Source: JACDER01 sp963842575
GTDB taxonomy: Bacteria > Actinomycetota > Thermoleophilia > Gaiellales > Gaiellaceae
DNA length: 64,000 nucleotides
Assembly (NCBI GenBank): GCA_963842575.1
Contig: CAWJGS010000004.1
Span: forward strand, 635,177-699,176
Direction: 5' to 3'
Shown here: in pieces, positions 41,492-50,128 of the stretch
How positions within the stretch are numbered: the stretch's first letter is position 1
Layout: every line of letters begins with the position of its first letter
Notes under the pieces: model-generated
What the model was told of the DNA's origin: nothing
Seen by the model: only the letters and a program-made list of their open reading frames with translations
Databases searched by the model: none
Position numbers and translations under genes: made by a program

Positions 41492-42124
41492 CTAGACGGG
41501 TCGGGGCGTCTCGATCTTCCCACGTTGTGTGGGAAGACGCAATTTGTTTGGCCCGCTCTCGAGCTCGAGCAGCGCTCGCTCGGCGTACAGAACCTCCGCC
41601 TGCTCGTCCGGCGAGAACCCGTAGACGACCAAAGGATCGGCCCGGACCGGCGCGTGCAGGCCGCCACTGCGCCACTCAGCGGGACTGCGGCGAATGCGGA
41701 AGGTCTTCAGGCGCGCGCGCCCGTAGATCCCGAGCGTGTGGCCACCGATCGCGCCGGGATCGGTCTCGTCCCCCACGTCGTAGCGAAGCGAGACTCCAAG
41801 GCCACGCGCTTCGACGCTTCCGCGCTTCACCGTGATCCGCGACGGCGCGAACGGCGCACCCATCAACACCCCAATCAGCCCCGGCAGGCTGACCCGAGTC
41901 ACGAGGAAGTAGACCGCCTGCTCGCCCAGGTGCTCGACGTAGGTGCGGATGTTGAGCTGGCCGTAGCGAAGCGCGCCTTCGTGGCACAGCGCCACCACCG
42001 AGATCAGGTACCGCCCGTCGACGGCGGAAGGCTCGAGCCCGGGCGGGAGCAGGCGCTCGGCGTCCTCCCGCACGATCGGCCAGCTCACGACGACGAGGTC
42101 GCGAGTGCGGAAGGAGACCTGCAC
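41492..42124 (-). CDS. DUF2071/YqjF-like protein (acetoacetate decarboxylase-like fold)
   Basis: 210 residues from GTG at 42124 (VQVSFRTRDLVVVSWPIVRE). RLLPPGLEPSAVDGRYLISV and the NIRTYVEHLGEQAVYFLVTR segment are typical of DUF2071. The in-frame extension upstream to 42502 is arginine-rich antisense of the phosphatase gene and was not used. Its function is unknown. It diverges from the sixA-like gene with 23 bases between starts. Confidence 0.72.
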   Translation of the reverse strand: MQVSFRTRDLVVVSWPIVREDAERLLPPGLEPSAVDGRYLISVVALCHEGALRYGQLNIRTYVEHLGEQAVYFLVTRVSLPGLIGVLMGAPFAPSRITVKRGSVEARGLGVSLRYDVGDETDPGAIGGHTLGIYGRARLKTFRIRRSPAEWRSGGLHAPVRADPLVVYGFSPDEQAEVLYAERALLELESGPNKLRLPTQRGKIETPRPV

Positions 42125-42147
42125 GGCGCCGTCTATCCTGCCAGCGC

Positions 42148-42540
42148 ATGCAGCTCTACCTGGTGCGGCACGCGGATGCGACGCCCGGCGACCCGGACGA
42201 GCTCCGTCCGCTGAGCGACGAAGGGCGCGAGCAGGCGCGCGAGCTCGGCGAGCGGATGCGCGACGACGGCGTCGTGCCCGACGTCGTGCTGACGAGCCCG
42301 CTCTTGCGCGCACGGGAGACGGGCGACGCGCTCGCGCGCGCGACCGGAGCAACCTCGGAGGCGGATGAGCGACTCGCTCCCGGCGCGACGGCGGAGACGT
42401 TGCGCGAGGCGATCGCCGGCCGCGGCGAGCACGTCGTCGTGGTCGGCCACCAGCCGGACTGCGGGCGCATCGCGGCCACGCTGAGCGGCGAGGAGGAACC
42501 ACGCTTCCCGCCGGCGGGCATGGCCGTCATCGAGCTGTGA
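42148..42540 (+). CDS. SixA-like phosphohistidine phosphatase
   Basis: 130 residues. MQLYLVRHADATPGD has the RHA catalytic histidine, LTSPLLRARET the second arginine, and VVVVGHQPD the second histidine. The short length matches SixA rather than phosphoglycerate mutase. SixA removes phosphate from histidine in phosphotransfer proteins. Its stop overlaps the ABC ATPase start (GTGA). Confidence 0.82.
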   Translation: MQLYLVRHADATPGDPDELRPLSDEGREQARELGERMRDDGVVPDVVLTSPLLRARETGDALARATGATSEADERLAPGATAETLREAIAGRGEHVVVVGHQPDCGRIAATLSGEEEPRFPPAGMAVIEL

Positions 42541-43400
42541 CGGCAGCGGTATCGGTCGCCGGCCTGACGAAGGCATACCGTGGCGTCGAGGCGGTTCGCG
42601 GAATCGACTTCGAGATTCTCGTGGGCGAGGTCTTCGGCCTCCTCGGCCCGAACGGCGCGGGCAAGACGACGACGGTCGAGATCCTCGAGGGCTACCGGAA
42701 GCGCGACGGCGGCGAGGTGACGGTGCTGGGAGAGGACCCCGAGCGCAGCGGCACCGAGTGGCGGCAGCGCATCGGTGTCGTTCTCCAGTCCTCCGCCGTC
42801 TATCCCACCCTCTCCGTGCGTGAGATGCTCGCCCTCTTCGCGGGCTACTACAGCGACCCGTTGCCGGTGGACGAGGTCGTCGAGCTCATCGGCCTCGTAG
42901 AGAAGCGCGACGCGCGCGTCAAGAGCCTCTCCGGTGGCCAGGCGCGACGCCTCGATCTTGGGCTCGCGCTCGTGGGCGATCCCGAGCTCGTCTTCCTCGA
43001 TGAGCCCACTACGGGCTTCGATCCCGGCGCGCGCCGGGCCGCGTGGGAGACGATCCGCTCGCTGCGGTCCCTCGGCAAGACGATCCTGCTTACGACCCAC
43101 TATCTCGAGGAAGCCGAGCACCTCTCAGACCGTGTCGCGGTTCTGCGCGAGGGACGGATCGTGGCGGCGGGGCGGCCCGCCGAGCTCATGGGGCGGAGCC
43201 GCGAGGCCGAGATCCGCTATCTGCGGGACGGAGAGGAGGTCGTCGTCCGCACGGATGAGCCGACCCGCGTGCTGCACGAGCTGACCGAGGCGGCGGTGCG
43301 CGAAGGAGTCGAGCTCGAGGGCCTGGAGGTGCGCCGGCCGACGCTCGAGGACGTGTACCTGTCGCTGACCGAAAGGGAAGATGAGTCTCTTCCTGCATGA
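42537..43400 (+). CDS. ABC-2 type exporter, ATP-binding subunit
   Basis: 287 residues from GTG at 42537. Walker A GPNGAGKTTT, Q-loop VVLQSSAVYPTLSVRE, signature LSGGQARRLDL, Walker B LVFLDEPTTGFDP and H-loop LLTTHYLEEAEHL are all present. The C-terminal extension (VLHELTEAAVREGVELEGLE) is typical of drug or polyketide exporters. It pairs with the next gene. Confidence 0.92.
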   Translation: MTAAVSVAGLTKAYRGVEAVRGIDFEILVGEVFGLLGPNGAGKTTTVEILEGYRKRDGGEVTVLGEDPERSGTEWRQRIGVVLQSSAVYPTLSVREMLALFAGYYSDPLPVDEVVELIGLVEKRDARVKSLSGGQARRLDLGLALVGDPELVFLDEPTTGFDPGARRAAWETIRSLRSLGKTILLTTHYLEEAEHLSDRVAVLREGRIVAAGRPAELMGRSREAEIRYLRDGEEVVVRTDEPTRVLHELTEAAVREGVELEGLEVRRPTLEDVYLSLTEREDESLPA

Positions 43401-44130
43401 GCTGACGGCCGAGCAGCGCCTGTACTGGCGCAGCCGGGAAGCCGCCTTCTTCACCTTCATCTTCCCGTTGCTGCTGTACGTGCTGGTCAGCGCGTTCTAT
43501 ACGGGAAAGATCGACGGGGAGCCGGCGGGACGCGTCCTGCTCGCCGGGCTGCTCGGGTATGCGGCAGCGACGACGACCTTCGCCGGGATCTCGATCTTCC
43601 TGGTCGTGAGGCGCGAGAACGGGGTGCTCAAGCGGCTGCGTGCGACGCCGCTGCCGCCCCGGGTCTATATCGCGGCGCTGCTCGCATCCACCCTGCTCGT
43701 CTTCGCGCTCGAAGCGGCCGCGATGATCCTCCTCGCCCGCGTCGTCTACCACGTCGGAGTCCCGGACCGGATTGGATCGCTCGTGTTCTCCCTGCTCCTC
43801 GGCGCCGCCGCCTTCACCGCGCTCGGCATCGCACTGACCGCCGCGATCCGGTCGGCCGAGGGCGCCTCGGCGATCGTCAACATCATCGTGCTGCCGATGG
43901 CCTTCCTCTCCGGAGCCTTCGGCCCGACGCGGCACTACCCGCAGTTCCTCCGCGCGATCGCCGACGTCCTACCGCTCACGTACCTGATCAGGCTCGTCCG
44001 CGGAGCGATCGTCTTCGGCCAGCCTTTCTGGCACTACCCGACCGCGATCGGCGTCGTGGCGGGCTGGGGGCTGCTCGGCCTCGTGCTCGCCCTCAGGTAC
44101 TTCCGCTGGGAGCCGACCGAGCACGGTTAG
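43381..44130 (+). CDS. ABC-2 type exporter, permease subunit
   Basis: 249 residues starting within the ATPase gene (20-base overlap). Six TM segments are visible, from AAFFTFIFPLLLYVLVSAFY to ATAIGVVAGWGLLGLVLALR. It contains the ABC-2 motif region FLSGAFGPTRHYPQFLRAIADVLPLTYL. It exports an unknown lipid, drug or polysaccharide with the ATPase. Confidence 0.9.
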   Translation: MSLFLHELTAEQRLYWRSREAAFFTFIFPLLLYVLVSAFYTGKIDGEPAGRVLLAGLLGYAAATTTFAGISIFLVVRRENGVLKRLRATPLPPRVYIAALLASTLLVFALEAAAMILLARVVYHVGVPDRIGSLVFSLLLGAAAFTALGIALTAAIRSAEGASAIVNIIVLPMAFLSGAFGPTRHYPQFLRAIADVLPLTYLIRLVRGAIVFGQPFWHYPTAIGVVAGWGLLGLVLALRYFRWEPTEHG

Positions 44131-44160
44131 TCCCTGGGAGCTCTGGGTAGGACGGCAAAC

Positions 44161-44502
44161 GTGGTCGATCCCCTCATCGCTTTTGCGTCACACGTGCATG
44201 ACGAGCCCGTAGTCGAAGTCCGGGTCAACTTCGGGATGCTCGCGGGCCGTGAGGCCACGCCGGCCGAGATCGACGATCTCGCCGCCATCCTCCTGAAGGC
44301 CGCGCCGCAGGTGTCGATCATCTCGGAGCAGCGGCACGAGATCAGCCGCCACGTTGAAGCCTCGCTCCACCAGGTCCGGATCGAGCTGCAGTACGTGGTC
44401 GACGACGACCCCGCCGAGCTCGACTCGCTCGAGCGGGCGCTGGTCGAGGCGGCCGAGCGCTGGGCGGTCGACTGCGCCGCGTCCCGCCACGTCGACGTGT
44501 AG
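44161..44502 (+). CDS. Conserved hypothetical protein
   Basis: 113 residues from GTG at 44161. Soluble and acidic. Segments VVEVRVNFGMLAGREATPAE and VSIISEQRHEISRHVEASLH look like a structured alpha/beta domain. The histidine-rich patches are not a recognised motif. It follows the ABC permease by 30 bases and precedes a GNAT by 10, so it may be in their operon. Function unknown. Confidence 0.55.
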   Translation: MVDPLIAFASHVHDEPVVEVRVNFGMLAGREATPAEIDDLAAILLKAAPQVSIISEQRHEISRHVEASLHQVRIELQYVVDDDPAELDSLERALVEAAERWAVDCAASRHVDV

Positions 44503-44512
44503 AACTGCGCGG

Positions 44513-44980
44513 GTGGAAGTTCGGGAGGCGCGCGCGTCGGACTGGCCGGCGGTCTCGGCCTTGCTCGCCGAGCTCGGCCGCCCGGACGTGCGCGGACGCG
44601 ACGACGAGGAGGATCACCGCGGCCGCTTCGAGGACTACCTCGCGCGGACCGACGCGATGGGCCTGGTCGCGGTCGACGACGGTGAGGTCGTCGGGTTCAT
44701 CGACCTGGAGTTCCGGCAGCGGCTGAACTTCGCCGAGGAGGAGGCGTGGGTTCCCGACCTTGTCGTCGCGGAAGCCTCACGCAGCCGCGGCGCGGGACGC
44801 GCGCTGCTGGCGGAGGCGCTGGAGCGTGCCCGCGAGCGCGGCTGCTTCGCGCTCGAGCTCGAGTCGGCCGTCTGGCGCGAGCGAGCGCACGCGTTCTACG
44901 TGCGCGAGGGGATGACGCACTCGGGCCACGCTTTCACCAAGCTGTTCGTCGAGATGGAGTGGCCGCCTCCGCCGCGCTGA
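44513..44980 (+). CDS. GNAT-family N-acetyltransferase
   Basis: 155 residues from GTG at 44513 (VEVREARASDWPAVSALLAE). The acetyl-CoA loop is in VVAEASRSRGAGRALLAEAL (RxxGxG/A), followed by CFALELESAVWRERAHAFY and VREGM. Length and motifs are standard. Substrate unknown. Confidence 0.86.
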   Translation: MEVREARASDWPAVSALLAELGRPDVRGRDDEEDHRGRFEDYLARTDAMGLVAVDDGEVVGFIDLEFRQRLNFAEEEAWVPDLVVAEASRSRGAGRALLAEALERARERGCFALELESAVWRERAHAFYVREGMTHSGHAFTKLFVEMEWPPPPR

Positions 44981-44996
44981 GACGCTCCAGCAGCCC

Positions 44997-47900
44997 CTAT
45001 CGCACCCACATCTGATCGAGCAGCGCGAACAAGACGGGGTTGAACTGGTAGTTGCCCACCCGTTTCGAGACGAAGTTGACGTGCCGGATGCCGAGGAGAG
45101 GGACCCACGGCGCCTGTTGCATGACCTTGCGATCGATTTTTGCCCACCGAGGTCCCGACGCTGAAAGGTCGGTGACCTGGAGGGCGATGGCCTTCCGCAC
45201 GTCCCGGTCGATGCGCGGATCGCAGAACTCGCTCTGGTTGTCGTTCGCCGGACTGTTCGGGACGAACGACTTGCACGTGAGCAACGCGCTGAAGAAGGTC
45301 GAGGGAGCGGGGTAGTCGGCGCCCCAGCCCCAGCCGCCGATCTGAACCCTGTTCTTCGAGTCGCTGATATACGCAGCGAACGTATCCAGGTCCTTGAGGA
45401 ACCGGATGCGGGGGCGGTAGCCGAGGCTCTGAAGAACACCGGCGAGGAGGCGGGCCACGCGAGGTCCGGCGAGGCTGCTCACCTCCCAAACAGTCACCGG
45501 CATTCCACGCGTGCCCGACGCGCGGACGAGCTTGCGAGCCTTGGCGAGATCGGGCGCGGTCCAGTTGCCGCGGTCGCTGGGGTCGCGGGTGTACGGACAG
45601 AACTTGTGGTAGCCAAGAAAGCCCGGCGGCAGGATCTGGCAGGTGATGCTGTCTGGGTGTTGCCCGAAGAGTTGCACCACTTTTCTCCGATCGACGGCGT
45701 AGTTCAGGGCCTGTCGGACGCGGACGTCGTCGAACGGGGCCAATCGCGTGTTCATGAAGAGGAAAATCGTGCTGAGCAGTGGGCTGAAGTGGACGCGGCT
45801 GCGATAGCGCGTGAGGATCTCGTTCAGTAGTGCCCTCGGGATCGTGCCGGGCTGATCGATGTCAGCGATGTCGGCGCGGCCCTGAACGACGGCCCTGACC
45901 GCAGCGGCCGGGTTCTGCGGTACCTCAAAGACGAGCTTGTGGATGTAGCCCGCCGGTTTCGCAGCGCGTGACCACTCCTGGAAGTGCGGGTTCGGGACGA
46001 ATTCGAATCGGTCAGGGCCGACGCGATCGACCATGTAGGGGCCCGTGCCCGGCGGGGGATGACGGCGCAGGATGCGGATCGGAGTGCCCGTCGGAACCGC
46101 GGCGGCGGCGCGCAACGCAAGCTTGTACAGGAAGTCGGGGTCCGGGCGCGTGAGGTGAAAGGTGACGGTGTTCGTCGGCCTGTCGACCTCGATCCCACGG
46201 TGCAGGTCGCACCTGTGCGGCCCGGTCCGGCAGGCAGCGGCGCCGACGATCGTCTCGTAGTAGCCGCCCGTCGATCCGAGGCTGAGGGAGCGCTCGAGCG
46301 CGTAGCGGATGTCTTCCGGCTGCACCTCGCGCCCGTTCGAGTAACGGATCCCGGACCGGAGCCGAAACGTGTACGTCAGGCCTCGGTCTGTTGCTACGGG
46401 AAGCTGGGTGGCGAGGTCCGGTACGAGCTGAGTGCCCTCGCTGCCTCCAACGCGCCTGAACCCCACCAGGCCGTCGTAGAGCTCGGCGGACGCCGCCGTT
46501 GTCGTGTTGCTGACGACAGCCGGGTCGAGCGTCAATTGTCCGTGACCGAGCAGATACGTCAACGTGCCGCCCCGATGCGCCAATCGGGAGGGACCGGATG
46601 CGACGTAGACGTTCGACTGCCCGGCGGCGATCGCGGCGGGTGCGCTTCCGACGCGGATGCGAGCCGTCACAGCTCCGTCACCCTCGCCGTCGATGCGCCA
46701 CACGCTGTCGCCGGACTCGTTTCCCACCCATACGAACCCGCGCTCGTCGACGGCGAGGCTCGTCGGCTCGGGGCCGACGCGCACGAGGCCGATCGGCCGG
46801 TATGTGCGCGCGTCGATCTGATCGACCGTGTTGTCGAGGCTGTTTGCCACCCATACGCTCCCGAACGCGGCCGTGACGGCGGTGGGGCCGCTCCCGGCCG
46901 GGACCGGCTGAATGACGCGATTCGCCTGCGGGTCGATGGCCGAGACGCTGTTCCCCGACCGGCTCGTCACCCAGACCGTGGGGGGCACGCTGCTGAACGC
47001 GACGCCGCTCGGGTCCGCCCCAACCGCGATCGGCTCTCCGACCTTGTCCGTCTGCGCATCGATCCGGACGAGCGTGGCATCGCCCGCGTTCGCCACCCAT
47101 ACGGCGCCCGCTCCATAGGCGAGTGCCGATGGACCGTTCCCGACGTCGATCGTGTCGACCCTCTGGTCAGTCACGGGATCGATTCGCCAGACGGTGCCGT
47201 CGAAGTTGTTCGCGACCCATACGGCACCGGGGCTCACGGCGACGGCGCTCGGCGCCTGGCCGACCGGAATCGTGTCGATCGCCTGATGCGTCTCCGCGTC
47301 GATCTTCGTGACGGTGTTGCTTCCGCCGTTTGCGACCCAGATGGCGCCCTCGCCGTAGGCGACGGAGGTCGGATGGATCCCTCCGGTCTCGACGGTCGAG
47401 CTGAGCTTGGCGCTCGCCGAATCGATCACTCCGACGGCATCGGCGGGAACTGTGGCGGCGCCGGCGCCGCCGGAACCGCCGGCGAACGCGAAGATCGGGA
47501 TTGCGACCGCCGCCGCGATCACGCCGGCGAGACCGCCCCAGAGGAGCGAGCTTCTGCGGTAGAGGCGCCGTCCTGCGACGGCCTCCTTGGCCGCCTCCGC
47601 CAGCTCGCCCTCGCGGCCGGCGAAAGCGGTCTCGGGCTCTGCCGTCCTGAGCGGTGGAAACTCGGTCGGGAGACCCTCGATGTCCAGCTGGTAGAGCCGC
47701 TCGGGACGATCGAGATCCTTCAGCTGCTGCTCGCCGAGGTCGCGAAGCGAGACCCCGTCGGGAAGGTCGTCCTCGACGAGCGCCCGCGTCACCTCCGAGA
47801 CGAGCACCTGCCCCCCGTGACCGGCGTTGCCTATGCGGGCGGCACGGTGAACGGACAACCCGAGGTACTGCTCGCCGGCGAGCTCCGCCTCTCCCGTGTG

Positions 47901-48200
47901 GATGCCCATGCGGACGAGAAGCGCAGACTCAGGGGGCCAGTCGTACGAATGCAGCCTGCGTTGGGCTCCGACGGCTGCCGAGACGCAATCGGAGGCCGAG
48001 CGGAACGCGACGAAGTACGCCTCGCTCTGGCGGTCGATCACCTCCCCACCCGCCTCGGCGATCGCGGCCTCGAGCGCCTCCTTGTGGACCTCCAGGACCT
48101 CCGCGTACGGCCGCCTACCGAGCCCCTTCAACAAGCGCGTCGAGCCTTCGACGTCGGTGAAGAGGAAGGTGATTGTCCCGGTCTGAAAGTCAGTCGCCAC
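44997..48200 (-). CDS. Fusion: class III cyclase-like domain, TM, YVTN beta-propeller, family 5 solute-binding protein
   Basis: 1067 residues. Residues 1-165 are a class III cyclase domain: D16 in TFLFTDVEGSTRLL, and SVHRAARIGNAGHGGQVLVS. The second metal Asp of the usual QGDA motif is Glu60 (DRQSEAYFVAF), so activity is doubtful. A TM spans about 218-240. A beta-propeller covers about 255-545, with repeats such as GAVWVANNFDGTVWRIDPVT. From about 550 it is an SBP_bac_5 peptide-binding protein (TYTFRLRSGIRYSNGREVQP, MNTRLAPFDDVRVRQALNYA). The propeller and binding domains should be outside the cell and the cyclase inside. No permease genes adjoin it. Confidence 0.88.
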   Translation of the reverse strand: MATDFQTGTITFLFTDVEGSTRLLKGLGRRPYAEVLEVHKEALEAAIAEAGGEVIDRQSEAYFVAFRSASDCVSAAVGAQRRLHSYDWPPESALLVRMGIHTGEAELAGEQYLGLSVHRAARIGNAGHGGQVLVSEVTRALVEDDLPDGVSLRDLGEQQLKDLDRPERLYQLDIEGLPTEFPPLRTAEPETAFAGREGELAEAAKEAVAGRRLYRRSSLLWGGLAGVIAAAVAIPIFAFAGGSGGAGAATVPADAVGVIDSASAKLSSTVETGGIHPTSVAYGEGAIWVANGGSNTVTKIDAETHQAIDTIPVGQAPSAVAVSPGAVWVANNFDGTVWRIDPVTDQRVDTIDVGNGPSALAYGAGAVWVANAGDATLVRIDAQTDKVGEPIAVGADPSGVAFSSVPPTVWVTSRSGNSVSAIDPQANRVIQPVPAGSGPTAVTAAFGSVWVANSLDNTVDQIDARTYRPIGLVRVGPEPTSLAVDERGFVWVGNESGDSVWRIDGEGDGAVTARIRVGSAPAAIAAGQSNVYVASGPSRLAHRGGTLTYLLGHGQLTLDPAVVSNTTTAASAELYDGLVGFRRVGGSEGTQLVPDLATQLPVATDRGLTYTFRLRSGIRYSNGREVQPEDIRYALERSLSLGSTGGYYETIVGAAACRTGPHRCDLHRGIEVDRPTNTVTFHLTRPDPDFLYKLALRAAAAVPTGTPIRILRRHPPPGTGPYMVDRVGPDRFEFVPNPHFQEWSRAAKPAGYIHKLVFEVPQNPAAAVRAVVQGRADIADIDQPGTIPRALLNEILTRYRSRVHFSPLLSTIFLFMNTRLAPFDDVRVRQALNYAVDRRKVVQLFGQHPDSITCQILPPGFLGYHKFCPYTRDPSDRGNWTAPDLAKARKLVRASGTRGMPVTVWEVSSLAGPRVARLLAGVLQSLGYRPRIRFLKDLDTFAAYISDSKNRVQIGGWGWGADYPAPSTFFSALLTCKSFVPNSPANDNQSEFCDPRIDRDVRKAIALQVTDLSASGPRWAKIDRKVMQQAPWVPLLGIRHVNFVSKRVGNYQFNPVLFALLDQMWVR

Positions 48201-48312
48201 TTAGGGGTTTCTGGCCGCAGGATCTCTCGCCGGCTGGAGCCTGTCAACACAGCAGGTGCGCGGGCGCGGGACACCAGCAACCGCCAGAAGCTGGGCTATC
48301 GTGATTCCGTCG

Positions 48313-48383
48313 GCCCCCGTAGCTCAGTGGAAGAGCAGCGGTTTCCTAAACCGCGTGCGCAAGTTCGATTCTTGCCGGGGGCA
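48313..48383 (+). tRNA. tRNA-Arg (anticodon CCU)
   Basis: The full cloverleaf can be drawn. Acceptor GCCCCCG/CGGGGGC, D-stem GCTC/GAGC, anticodon stem GCGGT/ACCGC around loop TTCCTAA (anticodon CCT), and T-arm GCAAG-TTCGATT-CTTGC, with discriminator A. CCA is not encoded. Its 3' half is duplicated at 52501, marking it as an integration target. Confidence 0.92.
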
Positions 48384-48385
48384 TC
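48338..48385 (+). repeat. Left attachment repeat: 3' half of tRNA-Arg
   Basis: 48 bases from the anticodon stem to two bases past the tRNA end are identical to 52501-52548. This is the usual form of an att site left by a tyrosine recombinase using a tRNA gene. Confidence 0.8.
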
Positions 48386-48628
48386 CGCTTGACTAAGCCG
48401 AATCGCGCATGGTTGAGCCATGAGCGGCCGAACCTTGTAGCACGAACGTTCGTCCGCTCAAGACCGCTCAAAACCGCCCGAAAGAGGTGCTCACTGGCGC
48501 GCGACTGGCGCGCCAGCGCAGCTTCGTCAATTTCCAGGAGCTCCTGACATACCTGCTTGTAATCTTTCCCGCAAGGTGGTACAAGCAGAGGCCTTTCGGG
48601 CAATGGTGCACGCGGAAAGGGAGGGAGC
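48386..48628 (+). other. Island left end, no gene
   Basis: Contains paired ACTGGCGC motifs at 48493 and 48504 and the leader of the first subtilisin copy (with GGAAAGGGAGGGAGC ribosome site). Open frames here on the minus strand derive from the tRNA and leader and look spurious. Confidence 0.4.
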
Positions 48629-50128
48629 ATGAGGGGGGTCTATACGAAACGTTTTGCGGGTGCTGCCGCAGCGGGGCTGATCGTTGCCGCGGTAGCCGCA
48701 GTCGGAGGCATGGCTGCAAGCGGACCCGACGACGGTTCGACCGCAGGCCCGGTGCCGCCGGCCGTCTCGACCGCGCCTGAGCTGCTGCCGTCGACCGATT
48801 TTCGAACGACGAACCCGTCGGCCGCCGACGTGGCGGCAGCGAAGTCGATCGCGAGTTCGGAGGGCAGCGTGAGGGTGATCGTCGGGCTGCGGGTGCGGTT
48901 CACGCCCGAGGGTTTGCTCTCACCTGCTGCGGCGGCCGAGCAGGTCGCTGCGATTGCGACAGCGCGCCAGGAGCTGCTTGCGGCGTTGCCGGCCAGCGGG
49001 GTGAAGGTGAACAGCACCTACGACCACGTGCCTTATGTCGCGCTGAGCCTGTCGCAAGGTGCGCTCAACGCGCTGCTGGCGAGCGGCAGGGCCGCGTCGC
49101 TACAGGTCGACGAGGTCGCGAGTCCACTCGACTCGGTGAGCACGCCGATCGTCGAGGGCGAGGCGGAGAAGACGCTGGGGAGAACCGGGTCCGGCAGGGT
49201 GATCGCCATCCTCGACACGGCAGCCCGTGTGGCCGTAGCGACCGGCGAAAGCGGCGCGCACGCTCCGCGATAGCCGCCCTCAGCGTGCGCGAACCACGTG
49301 GTAGTCCTGTGTTGGCTGCGGAAACACAAGTCAGCAGGACAAGGTCGAGCGTCAGTAGTTAGGCAACTGGCGCTGCAGTGGGGCCTCAGCCGCGCCGTGC
49401 TATCGCCGCGAAGTTCGAGGCTAGAGTCGCGCAGGTTTCATCAATTTCAGCGCTCCTGACCTACTTGTAATTTCTCCCGCAAGGTGGTACAAGCAGACGC
49501 CTTGCGGGCAATCGTGCACGCGGAAAGGGAGGGAGCATGAGGAAGATCCACACGAAACGTTTTGCGAGTGCTGCCGCAGCGGGGCTGATCGTTGCCGCGG
49601 TAGCCGCAGTCGGAGGCATGGCTGCAGGCGGGCCCGACGACGGTTCGACCGCAGGCCCTGCGCCGCCGGCCGTCTCGACCGCGCCTGAGCAGCTGCCGTC
49701 GACCGATTTTCGAACGACGAACCCGTCCGCCGCCGACATGGCGGCAGCGCAGTCGATCGCGAGGGCGGACGGCAGCGTGAGGGTGATCGTCGGGCTGCGG
49801 GTGCGGTTCACGCCCGAGGGTGTGCTGTCGGCTCCTGCGGCGGCCGATCAGGTCGCCTCGATTGCGACAGCCCGGCAGGAGCTGGTTGCGGCCTTGCCGG
49901 CCAGCGGGGCGAAGGTGAACAGGACCTACGAACACGTGCCCTATGTCGCGCTGAGCCTGTCGCAGGGTGCGCTCAACGGGCTGCTGGCGAGCGGCAGGGC
50001 CGCGTCGCTACAGGTCGACGAGCTTGCGAGTCCACTCGACTCGGTGAGCACGCCGCTCGTCGAAGGCGAGGAGGCGAAGACGCTCGGCCGCACCGGTTCC
50101 GGCAGAGTCATCGCCATCCTCGACACGG
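48527..50128 (+). repeat. Direct duplication of leader, signal peptide and propeptide of a subtilisin gene
   Basis: Bases about 48527-49220 and about 49440-50128 are near-identical. They cover about 100 bases of leader and codons 1 to about 196. Copy 1 stops matching just after the CTCGACACGG that encodes the catalytic-Asp motif. Copy 2 continues as a full protease. Confidence 0.8.
48629..49273 (+). pseudogene. Truncated S8 protease: signal peptide and propeptide only
   Basis: 214 residues. It matches residues 1-196 of the protease at 49537: signal peptide (AGAAAAGLIVAAVAAVGGMA), then an I9-like inhibitor/propeptide (SVRVIVGLRVRFTPEGLLSP, VPYVALSLSQGALNALLASG). It diverges right after VIAILDT into a short unrelated tail. 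No catalytic His or Ser. It keeps a good ribosome site and a secretion signal, so a secreted stand-alone propeptide acting as inhibitor or chaperone of the neighbour is possible. Confidence 0.7.

Noticed and set aside
48346..48630. Minus-strand open frame ending MPPARIELAHAV
   Set aside because: It is the antisense of tRNA-Arg and the subtilisin leader.
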